Assembly (NCBI RefSeq): GCF_002278075.1
Contig: NZ_CP022989.1
Span: forward strand, 1,674,001-1,738,000
DNA length: 64,000 bases
Direction of reading: 5' to 3'
Source of the DNA: Paraburkholderia aromaticivorans
GTDB taxonomy: Bacteria > Pseudomonadota > Gammaproteobacteria > Burkholderiales > Burkholderiaceae
Under the pieces are notes generated by a model. That model was given only the letters and a program-made list of their open reading frames with translations, did not search any database and was not told where the DNA came from. Position numbers and translations under genes: made by a program. Below are positions 57,208 through 64,000 of the stretch, in pieces (within the stretch, counting starts at the first letter, position 1; each line of letters begins with the position of its first letter).

Positions 57208-58269
57208 ATGACTGTTGCGAATCTCGTTTCCTCCTCCCCACAGACCTCTCAGAGCCGACGCTCGCGACTCGCCGCGGCGGCCAATCCGGTGCTCCCGGGT
57301 CCGAGCACGTCGGCGGTGGCCGTCGGCGAAACCAGTGGCGGCGATGTCGCGTGCATTACGCTCGCCAATGCGCATTTGCGCCTCGATGTCGCGCCGACGC
57401 TGGGCGGCGGCGTCACCCGTTTCGACTGGCGCAACGACGGCGCGCTCACGCCGATCTTCCGGCGCTGCCGCCATGTCGGGGCCGACACGCAGCCGAACGA
57501 ACTCGCCTGCTATCCGCTGCTGCCGTATTCGAACCGGATCGGCGGCGGCCATTTCAGCGTGGCGGGACGGCGCGTGGACGTGCCGCGCAATCGCGCCGAC
57601 GAACCCTTGCCGATTCACGGCGACGGCTGGCAATCGGCCTGGCAGGTCGCCGGGTCGGACCGTGAAAACGTCCGCCTCACGCTAGATCGCCGCGACGGCA
57701 AGCCGTACGCCTACCGTGCGACGCAAACCTATACGCTGGACGGCCCGACGCTCGTCATCACGCTCGACATCGAAAACGCGGGGCGTGAGGCGCTGCCTTT
57801 CGGGCTCGGCGTGCATCCGTTCTTCGTGCGCGACGCCGACACCGAGTTGTCGGCCGCGGCCGGCGGCCTGTGGCTCTCCGGCGACGACTGGCTGCCGGTG
57901 CGGCATGTGCCGGCGCCGCCTGCATGGCAGTTCGGCGTGGCGTATCCGCTGCCGGAAACCATTGTCAATCACGCTTTCACCGGCTGGAGCGGCCAGGCGG
58001 CGGTGGTGTGGCCGAAGCGCCGCCTGTCGCTGAACATTGCCGCCGACACCGATTACTACGTGCTGTACACGCCGCCCGGCGAAGACTTCTTCTGCTTCGA
58101 ACCCGTGGATCATCCGATCAACGCGATGAACCTGGCCGGCGGTGCCAGCGAAAACGGCATGACCTTGCTGGCGCGGGGCGAGCGCCTGACGCGCACGTTC
58201 CGCTTTACCGTCGAGCGGATGGGTTTGCGCTCGATGCCGGGCGCGCGCGGCTCGCGTCGGAAACAGTAG
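57208..58269 (+). CDS. Aldose 1-epimerase (mutarotase)
   Basis: Interconverts alpha- and beta-anomers of aldoses, making the anomer the dehydrogenase uses. The 353-aa galactose-mutarotase-fold protein has YSNRIGGG (about 107-114), the catalytic His pair region (HGDGWQ and GVHPFF) and the C-terminal CFEPVDHP segment. The start at 57208 has GGAG 6 bp before it. The first ~35 residues are Ser-rich and variable. It closes the sugar cluster. Confidence 0.9.
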   Translation: MTVANLVSSSPQTSQSRRSRLAAAANPVLPGPSTSAVAVGETSGGDVACITLANAHLRLDVAPTLGGGVTRFDWRNDGALTPIFRRCRHVGADTQPNELACYPLLPYSNRIGGGHFSVAGRRVDVPRNRADEPLPIHGDGWQSAWQVAGSDRENVRLTLDRRDGKPYAYRATQTYTLDGPTLVITLDIENAGREALPFGLGVHPFFVRDADTELSAAAGGLWLSGDDWLPVRHVPAPPAWQFGVAYPLPETIVNHAFTGWSGQAAVVWPKRRLSLNIAADTDYYVLYTPPGEDFFCFEPVDHPINAMNLAGGASENGMTLLARGERLTRTFRFTVERMGLRSMPGARGSRRKQ

Positions 58270-58310
58270 GGGGGGCGGCGCGGGGCGGCGGGTGTAATTC
58301 GCGCGGCGGC

Positions 58311-58418
58311 CATGCCGTACGGTCCGGTGGCGCCCGCAGTTCGCGGGGCACCATGCCGTACGGTCCGGCGGCGCGGGCAGCTTGCGTGGCAGCCATCCTG
58401 TGCGGTCGGGCGGCGCGC
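58311..58418 (+). repeat. 41-bp imperfect tandem repeat upstream of pyrF
   Basis: About 2.6 copies, at 58311, 58352 and near 58393. Copies 1 and 2 share CATGCCGTACGGTCCGG and similar following bases; copy 3 has a 1-nt insertion and several changes. It lies in the 240-bp spacer before pyrF, which contains no gene. Confidence 0.8.
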
Positions 58419-58511
58419 ATGCGCGCCCGGACGCGTCCCTCGCGCGGAGCGCGGCGCGGGACGGGTAAAATACGCGCCTCTTCCGTTTTCCTGCTCGCCG
58501 CGAGACCCACC

Positions 58512-59327
58512 ATGGCCAATTTCATCCAGACACTCAACGACGCCTGGCAGCGTACTAACTCGCTGCTGTGCGTCGGCCTCGATCCCGAGCCCACTCAATT
58601 CCCGGGCGCGCTCGCGGGCCGTCCTGACGCGATCTTCGACTTCTGCCGCACGATCGTCGATGCGACCGCGCCGTACGCGTCGTCGTTCAAACCGCAGATT
58701 GCCTACTTCGCGGCGCATCGCGCGGAAGACCAGCTCGAGCAGCTGATCGCCCACATTCATGCGAACCATCCGGGTCTGCCGGTCATTCTCGACGCGAAGC
58801 GCGGCGACATCGGCAGCACCGCCGAGCAATATGCGCGCGAGGCGTTCGAGCGCTATCAGGCCGACGCGGTGACCGTGAATCCTTACATGGGTTTCGATTC
58901 GATCCAGCCGTATCTGGAACACGAAGGCAAAGGCGTGATCGTGCTGTGCCGCACGTCGAACGCGGGCGGCTCCGATCTGCAGTTCCTGGAAACGGGCGGC
59001 CGTCCGCTGTATCAGGTCGTCGCGCAACTGGCGGCTGACAAATGGAATGCGAGCGGCCAGCTGGGTCTGGTGGTCGGCGCGACGTTCCCGAAGGAAATCC
59101 AGGTGGTGCGCGGGATTGTGGGCGCCATGCCGCTGCTGATTCCGGGCATCGGCGCGCAAGGTGGCGACGTGCAGGCGACGGTCAATGCCGGCCGCACCGC
59201 GAACGGCACGGGCATGCTGATCAACTCGTCGCGGGCGATCATCTACGCGGGCAAGGGTGACGATTTTGCCGAAGCGGCAGCGAAAGCCGCCATGGAGACG
59301 CGTGACCGGATCAACGCTTTCCGCTAA
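58512..59327 (+). CDS. pyrF: Orotidine 5'-phosphate decarboxylase (type 2)
   Basis: Final step of UMP synthesis. The 271-aa protein belongs to the type 2 group with the active-site motif DAKRGDIG (Lys/Asp pair near residue 95). The N-terminus [12 protein letters not shown] and CVGLDPEP are typical for the group. The start at 58512 is set by family length; the long in-frame open stretch upstream overlaps the epimerase and is not coding. A GCTGTCT/AGACAGC stem lies just after the stop at 59333-59353. Confidence 0.96.
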   Translation: MANFIQTLNDAWQRTNSLLCVGLDPEPTQFPGALAGRPDAIFDFCRTIVDATAPYASSFKPQIAYFAAHRAEDQLEQLIAHIHANHPGLPVILDAKRGDIGSTAEQYAREAFERYQADAVTVNPYMGFDSIQPYLEHEGKGVIVLCRTSNAGGSDLQFLETGGRPLYQVVAQLAADKWNASGQLGLVVGATFPKEIQVVRGIVGAMPLLIPGIGAQGGDVQATVNAGRTANGTGMLINSSRAIIYAGKGDDFAEAAAKAAMETRDRINAFR

Positions 59328-59372
59328 TCGCAGGCTGTCTGTCGCGAAGACAGCTTCATGAGCGGATGAGGT

Positions 59373-59891
59373 TCAAACCGGCCCCAGCCGCTCGATCAAC
59401 GCCGCATGCCGCGGATGCCGCGCTTTGAGCGCGCCGAGATCCGCCAGCTCGAATTCGCTGAATTCAAAGCCTGGTGCCACGGTGCAGCCCACCAGCGCGA
59501 ACGTCGCCGGATCGGCGCACTCCGCCGCGAACCACAAACCGGCCGGCACCACGGCTTGAAACACCGCATCGGCATGGGTCAGCGCGTTGCCGAGCTTGTG
59601 CGTCACCAGCGCGCCGGTCTCGTCGAGCACGTGGACGTTCAACGGTTCGCCGGCATAGAAATGCCAGACTTCGTCGGACTTGATCCGATGCCACGCCGAA
59701 TGCGCGCCGTCGCAAAGCAGGTAATAGATCGCGGTCGATGCAGAGCGCGTTTCCCCGGCGCCGCCGGCGTCTTTGTCGCGGACCACGCGCTCGGCCGACC
59801 GGTACGTCTCGCTAAAAAATCCGCCTTCGGGATGCGGCTTGAGATCGAGACGGCGGATCAGTTCGTCTTTGACTGCGGGCGAATCAGGCAT
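59373..59891 (-). CDS. Cupin DUF985 family protein
   Basis: A 172-aa cupin-fold protein of the DUF985 family (function unknown; some members are sugar-nucleotide epimerase-like). The motif HPEGGFFSETYRS and the WHRIKSDEVWHFYAGEPL cupin core, with possible metal ligands His and Glu, are visible. The start at 59891 (MPDSPAVKDEL) is chosen because the only upstream alternative is a TTG at 59918 that overlaps the next gene. Probably in an operon with pncC. Confidence 0.82.
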   Translation of the reverse strand: MPDSPAVKDELIRRLDLKPHPEGGFFSETYRSAERVVRDKDAGGAGETRSASTAIYYLLCDGAHSAWHRIKSDEVWHFYAGEPLNVHVLDETGALVTHKLGNALTHADAVFQAVVPAGLWFAAECADPATFALVGCTVAPGFEFSEFELADLGALKARHPRHAALIERLGPV

Positions 59892-59914
59892 CGGCTTTCC
59901 GCTCCGAACAGAGG

Positions 59915-60415
59915 TCAATGCTCGCGTTCGTCGAGCAGGGCGAGTACCCCGCGCAAGGCATGCGCGGCGGCCTGCACGCGGATCTTTTCGCGGTCGCCCT
60001 TGAAAATCTTCGTTTCCACCGACGTATGCAGCCGGTTGCTCCAGCCGAACGACACCATGCCGACCGGCTTGGTCTCCGTACCGCCGCCCGGACCGGCGAC
60101 GCCGGTTATCGACAGCGAGACCTGCGCGCGGCTGTTGCGCAGCGCGCCTTCGGCCATGGCGCGCGCCACTTGCTCGCTGACCGCGCCGTGCTTCTCGATC
60201 AGCTCGGCGGGTACGCCGATCATCTCGCTCTTCGCCTGATTCGAATACGTGACGAAGCCGCGCTCGAACCAGCCGCTGCTGCCGGAGATGTCGGTGATCG
60301 CGGTCGCCACCATGCCGCCCGTGCAGGATTCGGCGGTGACGAGCATGAGGCGCTCGTCGCGCAGACGGTTGCTCACGCGAATGGCGAGCTGATGAACGAC
60401 GGAATCGGTAGGCAT
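59915..60415 (-). CDS. pncC: CinA C-terminal domain protein, nicotinamide-nucleotide amidase
   Basis: A 166-aa stand-alone CinA/PncC domain that deamidates NMN to NaMN in NAD recycling. The motif AESCTGGMVATAITDISGSS with the catalytic Ser, YSNQAKSEMIGV and the SITGVAGPGGG motif are all visible. No CinA N-terminal MoaB-like domain is attached. The start at 60415 is the family start. It lies between pgpA and the cupin gene on one strand. Confidence 0.93.
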   Translation of the reverse strand: MPTDSVVHQLAIRVSNRLRDERLMLVTAESCTGGMVATAITDISGSSGWFERGFVTYSNQAKSEMIGVPAELIEKHGAVSEQVARAMAEGALRNSRAQVSLSITGVAGPGGGTETKPVGMVSFGWSNRLHTSVETKIFKGDREKIRVQAAAHALRGVLALLDEREH

Positions 60416-60482
60416 GGCGTCTATCCGGAAAAACGGGGGCCGGCGGTGAACACCCGGCGGCGCGGCGGCCGCCGGGCAGCGG

Positions 60483-61061
60483 TCAAACGGACATGCGCCA
60501 GAGCGCAATCACGAGCAGCGTGAAAAACGCGGCGACCAGGTCATCGAACATGATGCCAAAACCACCTTTCAGACGTCGATCGAAATAACCGATGGGCGGC
60601 GGTTTCACCATGTCGAAGAAGCGGAACACGAGGAATGCCCACAACTGGCCGGTCAGCGTGACCGGCGTGACGATCAGCAACACCAGCCAGAACGCGATGA
60701 TTTCGTCCCACACGACCGGCGACGGATCGTCGATGCCGAGCCGCTTCGCGGTGAATCCGCAAATCGCAATGCCGCCGATGAAGCCGGCGACGATCAGCAG
60801 ACCCCATTCGATCACCGTCAGATAACGGCTCAAGACGGCAAACGAAACCCACGCGAACAGTGTGCCGATCGTGCCCGGCGCGACCGGCGACAAGCCGCTG
60901 CCGAACCCCAGCGACAGAAGGTGCAGCGGATGCGACAGCATGAAGCGCGCGGTGGCGCGCCGTGGCTGGCGGCCCGGCGGGCGCGGATCGGGCGCGCGCG
61001 GACGGGGCGGCTCGCCGCCGACGAGTTTGTCGGCAGCGCCGAGCGGGGGATCAGTCTGCAT
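60483..61061 (-). CDS. pgpA: Phosphatidylglycerophosphatase A
   Basis: Dephosphorylates phosphatidylglycerol phosphate in the inner membrane. The 192-aa protein has the family motifs GFGSGLSPVAPGTIGT, DEIIAFWLVL and FRFFDMVKPPPIGYFDRRLKGGFGIMFDD, with several hydrophobic helices. The first ~40 residues are Pro/Arg-rich and vary between species. Its start overlaps the thiL end by 11 bp, so the two are translationally coupled. Confidence 0.95.
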   Translation of the reverse strand: MQTDPPLGAADKLVGGEPPRPRAPDPRPPGRQPRRATARFMLSHPLHLLSLGFGSGLSPVAPGTIGTLFAWVSFAVLSRYLTVIEWGLLIVAGFIGGIAICGFTAKRLGIDDPSPVVWDEIIAFWLVLLIVTPVTLTGQLWAFLVFRFFDMVKPPPIGYFDRRLKGGFGIMFDDLVAAFFTLLVIALWRMSV

Positions 61062-62049
61062 GAAAGTGATCGAAGCCTTGCAACGTCAATGTGAGGGGCG
61101 CGCCGGCGGCATCGTGCCAGCTGATCGCCGGGTGCTCGGCCGCCGCCTGGAGAGCGCTTATTGTACCGATGCGGGTGACCGGCACCCCCACCTCCCGACC
61201 TGCCGCTTCCACCGACGCGCGCGCCGTGGCCGGCGCGGTGAAGCACAGCTCGTAGTCGTCGCCGCCGGCGAGCGTGCAACGGCGCTGGATCTCGGGCGGC
61301 AGGCGGCGCAGCGCGGCGGAACGCGGCACGGCGTCGACGTCGACGCTGGCGCGCACGTTCGACCGTTCGAGGATGTGTAGCAGATCGCCGGCGAGGCCGT
61401 CCGAGAGATCGAGCGCCGCGCGGGCGATGCCGCGCAGCGCCAAACCCAGCGCGACGCGCGGCTCCGGGCGTTCGAGGGCGCGGCGAAACGTCGCAGTGTC
61501 GCTGGCATTGGCGGACCATTCGCCGCGCTGCACGCCGAGGCCGGCACGCGCGTCGCCGAGCGTGCCGGAAATCCAGATGTCGTCGCCCGGCTGCGCGGCG
61601 TCGCGGCGCAGCGCCGCGTGCGGCGGCACGCTGCCGAAAACCGTGATGCACAGATTCAGCGGGCCGCCCGTCGTATCGCCGCCGACCAGTTCGCAGCCGT
61701 AGCGCTCGGCCAGCGCGAACAGCCCTGCGCTGAACGCGGCGAGCCAGGCTTCATCCGCTTTGGGCAAGGCGAACGCCAGCGTGAACGCCAGTGGTCTCGC
61801 GCCCATGGCGGCGAGGTCCGATAGATTCACCGCGAGCGCTTTGTGACCCAGCGCCTCGGGATCGATGTCGGGGAAGAAGTGGCGGCCTTCGACCAGCATG
61901 TCCGTCGATATCGCCAGCATTTCGCCCGCGGGCGGCGCGAGCAGCGCGCAGTCGTCGCCGATGCCGAGGGTGGCGTCCGCGGCATCGGATGGCCGGGCAG
62001 CGGCGCGGCGGGCAAAGAAGCGGTCGATCAGCGAGAACTCGGAGAGCAT
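61051..62049 (-). CDS. thiL: Thiamine-monophosphate kinase
   Basis: Phosphorylates thiamine monophosphate to the active diphosphate. The 332-aa PurM-like fold has the N-terminal MLSEFSLIDRFF, the metal-binding GDDCALLAPP, STDMLVEGRHF and VNLSDLAAMGARP motifs, and the C-terminal DLSDGLAGDLLHI. It is divergent from the malic enzyme and followed by pgpA, a common thiL-pgpA order in proteobacteria. No thiamine riboswitch was seen in the upstream 250 bp. Confidence 0.96.
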   Translation of the reverse strand: MLSEFSLIDRFFARRAAARPSDAADATLGIGDDCALLAPPAGEMLAISTDMLVEGRHFFPDIDPEALGHKALAVNLSDLAAMGARPLAFTLAFALPKADEAWLAAFSAGLFALAERYGCELVGGDTTGGPLNLCITVFGSVPPHAALRRDAAQPGDDIWISGTLGDARAGLGVQRGEWSANASDTATFRRALERPEPRVALGLALRGIARAALDLSDGLAGDLLHILERSNVRASVDVDAVPRSAALRRLPPEIQRRCTLAGGDDYELCFTAPATARASVEAAGREVGVPVTRIGTISALQAAAEHPAISWHDAAGAPLTLTLQGFDHFHAD

Positions 62050-62301
62050 GGGAGCGATGGGTGAACGGATCAGTGCCGCGAAATTCGGCTAACCGCGCGC
62101 ATTGTACGGGCTAGCCAAAGGGTAAACACGCGATCCGCGGGCAACACCGGTCTGGGTGGCGTGCGGGCGCAAGCAGGTTACGCCGGCCTTTCGCTATGTT
62201 TCTGTCGCGGCAGTTGTACCCGTATTGAAGGAATTGGGCCGGCAATTGGGGCTACAATGCCGTCGAACATCTATTCTAATCTGCCCTTCGAAGCCCGCCT
62301 T

Positions 62302-64000
62302 ATGTCGACTCCCGTCAATAGCAAACTCCGCGAAGCCGCCCTCGATTACCACGAGTTCCCCACCCCCGGGAAGATCGCGATCGCCCCGACCAAGCAGATG
62401 ATCAACCAGCGCGATCTCGCGCTGGCGTACTCGCCGGGCGTGGCGTTCGCGTGCGAGGAAATCGTCGAGAACCCGCTGAATGCCGCGCGTTTCACCGCGC
62501 GCAGCAACCTGGTGGGCGTGGTCACCAACGGCACCGCGGTGCTCGGTCTGGGCAACATCGGGCCGCTCGCCTCGAAGCCGGTCATGGAAGGCAAGGCCGT
62601 GCTGTTCAAGAAGTTCGCCGGCATCGACGTGTTCGATATCGAGCTGAACGAGTCCGACCCGCACAAGCTGGTCGACGTGATCGCGGCGCTGGAACCGACC
62701 TTCGGCGGCATCAACCTCGAAGACATCAAGGCGCCGGACTGCTTCATCGTCGAACGCGAATGCCGCAAGCGCATGAAGATTCCGGTCTTCCACGACGACC
62801 AGCACGGCACCGCGATCGTCGTCGCGGCGGCCATCACCAACGGTCTGAAGGTGGTCGGCAAGGACATCAAGGAAGTCAAGCTGGTCTCCTCGGGCGCGGG
62901 CGCGGCGGCGCTGGCGTGTCTGGACCTGCTGGTCGATATCGGCCTGCCGCTCGAAAACATCACCGTCACCGATCTGGCCGGCGTGGTCTACAAGGGCCGC
63001 GTCGAACTGATGGACCCGGACAAGGAGCGCTTCGCGCGTGAAACCGACGCCCGCACGCTCGCCGAAGCGATCGGCGGCGCGGACGTGTTCCTCGGCCTGT
63101 CGGCCGGCGGCGTGCTCAAGCAGGACATGGTCAGGCAGATGGCGGACAAGCCGCTGATCCTGGCGCTGGCCAACCCGACGCCGGAAATCCTGCCGGAGCT
63201 GGCGCTGGAAGTGCGCCCGGACGCCGTGCTGTGCACGGGCCGCACCGACTACCCGAACCAGGTGAACAACGTGCTGGTGTTCCCGTTCCTGTTCCGCGGC
63301 GCGCTGGATGCGGGCGCGACCACGGTGACGCGGGAAATGGAAATCGCCGCGGTCAACGCGATCGCCGAACTGGCACGCCAGGAGCAGAGCGATATCGTCG
63401 CGACGGCGTACGGCATTCAGGACCTGTCGTTCGGCCCTGAGTATCTGATTCCGAAGCCGTTCGATCCGCGTTTGATCGTCAAGGTCGCGCCGGCCGTGGC
63501 GAAGGCCGCGATGGATTCGGGCGTCGCCGAGCGTCCGATCGAGGACATGGACGCCTACGAACAGCATCTGCAGCAGTTCGTGTATCACAGCGGCACGACC
63601 ATGAAGCCGATTTTCCAGCTGGCGCGCAGCGTCGAGCCGGAGAAGAAGCGCATCGTGTTCGCGGAAGGCGAGGAAGAGCGCGTGTTGCGGGCGATGCAGA
63701 TCATCGTCGACGAAAAGCTGGCCAAGCCGATCCTGATCGGCCGCCCGGCGGTGATCGAGCAGCGCATTGCGCGCTACGGTCTGCGGCTGGTCGCGGGTCA
63801 GGACTACACGGTGGTGAACACCGACCACGACGAGCGTTATCGCGACTTCTGGCAGGAATATCACAAGATGATGTCGCGCAAGGGCATCAGCGCGCAGATG
63901 GCGAAGCTCGAAATGCGCCGCCGCACCACGCTGATCGGCGCGATGCTGGTGGAAAAGGGCGAGGCCGACGGCATGATCTGCGGCACGGTGTCGACCACGC
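62302..64000 (+). CDS. maeB: NADP-dependent malic enzyme with phosphotransacetylase-like C-terminus (3' truncated by window)
   Basis: Decarboxylates malate to pyruvate with NADPH formation. 566 codons are present; the full family length is about 750-770. The N-terminal malic domain has [45 protein letters not shown] and [13 protein letters not shown]; the NAD(P) site [15 protein letters not shown] follows. From about residue 430 a phosphotransacetylase-like domain begins ([16 protein letters not shown]), regulatory in related MaeB proteins. The start at 62302 is the family start. The rest lies beyond the window. Confidence 0.95.
   Translation, partial: MSTPVNSKLREAALDYHEFPTPGKIAIAPTKQMINQRDLALAYSPGVAFACEEIVENPLNAARFTARSNLVGVVTNGTAVLGLGNIGPLASKPVMEGKAVLFKKFAGIDVFDIELNESDPHKLVDVIAALEPTFGGINLEDIKAPDCFIVERECRKRMKIPVFHDDQHGTAIVVAAAITNGLKVVGKDIKEVKLVSSGAGAAALACLDLLVDIGLPLENITVTDLAGVVYKGRVELMDPDKERFARETDARTLAEAIGGADVFLGLSAGGVLKQDMVRQMADKPLILALANPTPEILPELALEVRPDAVLCTGRTDYPNQVNNVLVFPFLFRGALDAGATTVTREMEIAAVNAIAELARQEQSDIVATAYGIQDLSFGPEYLIPKPFDPRLIVKVAPAVAKAAMDSGVAERPIEDMDAYEQHLQQFVYHSGTTMKPIFQLARSVEPEKKRIVFAEGEEERVLRAMQIIVDEKLAKPILIGRPAVIEQRIARYGLRLVAGQDYTVVNTDHDERYRDFWQEYHKMMSRKGISAQMAKLEMRRRTTLIGAMLVEKGEADGMICGTVSTT

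Noticed and set aside
57870..58511. Extension of the pyrF frame upstream to 57870.
   Set aside because: It overlaps the epimerase in another frame; pyrF homologues start at MANFIQTL (58512).

Overview
The window is a gene-dense, high-GC chromosomal segment, almost certainly from Burkholderiaceae and most likely Burkholderia or Paraburkholderia. The evidence is the protein sequences and the housekeeping gene order: secA-argJ-mutT, yacG-zapD-coaE-pilD-pilC-pilB, ispB / tRNA-Pro / rplU-rpmA-obg-proB, aroQ-accB-accC-prmA, and an L-arabinose/D-galactose cluster with dgoK-dgoA and araFGH. This assignment rests on recognition only; no search was run.

Layout. 1-4.5 kb (+): the end of secA, argJ, a DUF815 ATPase and a MutT-type Nudix enzyme. 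4.6-10 kb (-): yacG, zapD, coaE and a three-gene type IV pilus/type II secretion assembly set (pilD, pilC, pilB). 10.1-12.8 kb (-): a CorC-type CBS transporter, tRNA-Pro and ispB. 12.9-16.1 kb (+): rplU, rpmA, obg and proB, with a strong promoter before rplU. 16.3-17.7 kb (-): a CNP1-like lipoprotein and rppH. 18-20.3 kb (+): proS and marC. 20.5-22.5 kb (-): a purine phosphoribosyltransferase and ffh. 22.6-24.5 kb (+): a CcsA-like membrane protein, a small PP0621-like protein and ampD. 25-30.9 kb (+): nrdA, nrdB and a histone H1-like KAAPA-repeat protein. 31.2-39.4 kb (-): an envelope lipoprotein, a PfkB kinase, tpx, a DUF3426 protein, prmA, accC, accB, aroQ, a TlpA-like thioredoxin and an unknown protein. 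39.7-45.6 kb (+): mpl, a YqiA esterase, an RNase II family enzyme, aroE and mtgA. 45.65-47.5 kb: an accessory inverted-repeat element. 47.8-58.3 kb (+): IclR regulator, dgoK, dgoA, SDR, araF, araG, araH, SDR, lactonase and aldose 1-epimerase. 58.5-64 kb: pyrF (+), cupin / PncC / pgpA / thiL (-), and the start of an NADP-type malic enzyme (+).

How the genes work together. The 47.8-58.3 kb cluster is a self-contained sugar module. AraFGH imports the sugar, the epimerase, dehydrogenase and lactonase oxidise it to an aldonate, and DgoK/DgoA split 2-keto-3-deoxygalactonate. The aldonate dehydratase step is missing from the window. The nrd region shows layered control. A sigma70-like promoter before nrdA overlaps a pair of NrdR boxes spaced 31 bp apart, followed by four DnaA-box-like sequences at exact 12-bp intervals. 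nrdA, nrdB and the H1-like gene are separated by long spacers that contain strong hairpins.

Most unusual structures. (i) An imperfect inverted repeat of about 325 bp (45651-45980 / 47175-47496) surrounds an orphan 150-aa gene, and the flanking DNA is G+T-rich on the left and A+C-rich on the right, like a mirror image. (ii) The NrdR/DnaA control region lies before nrdA. (iii) Three consecutive stem-loops lie between nrdB and the histone-like gene. No CRISPR array, prophage, transposase or rRNA was seen.
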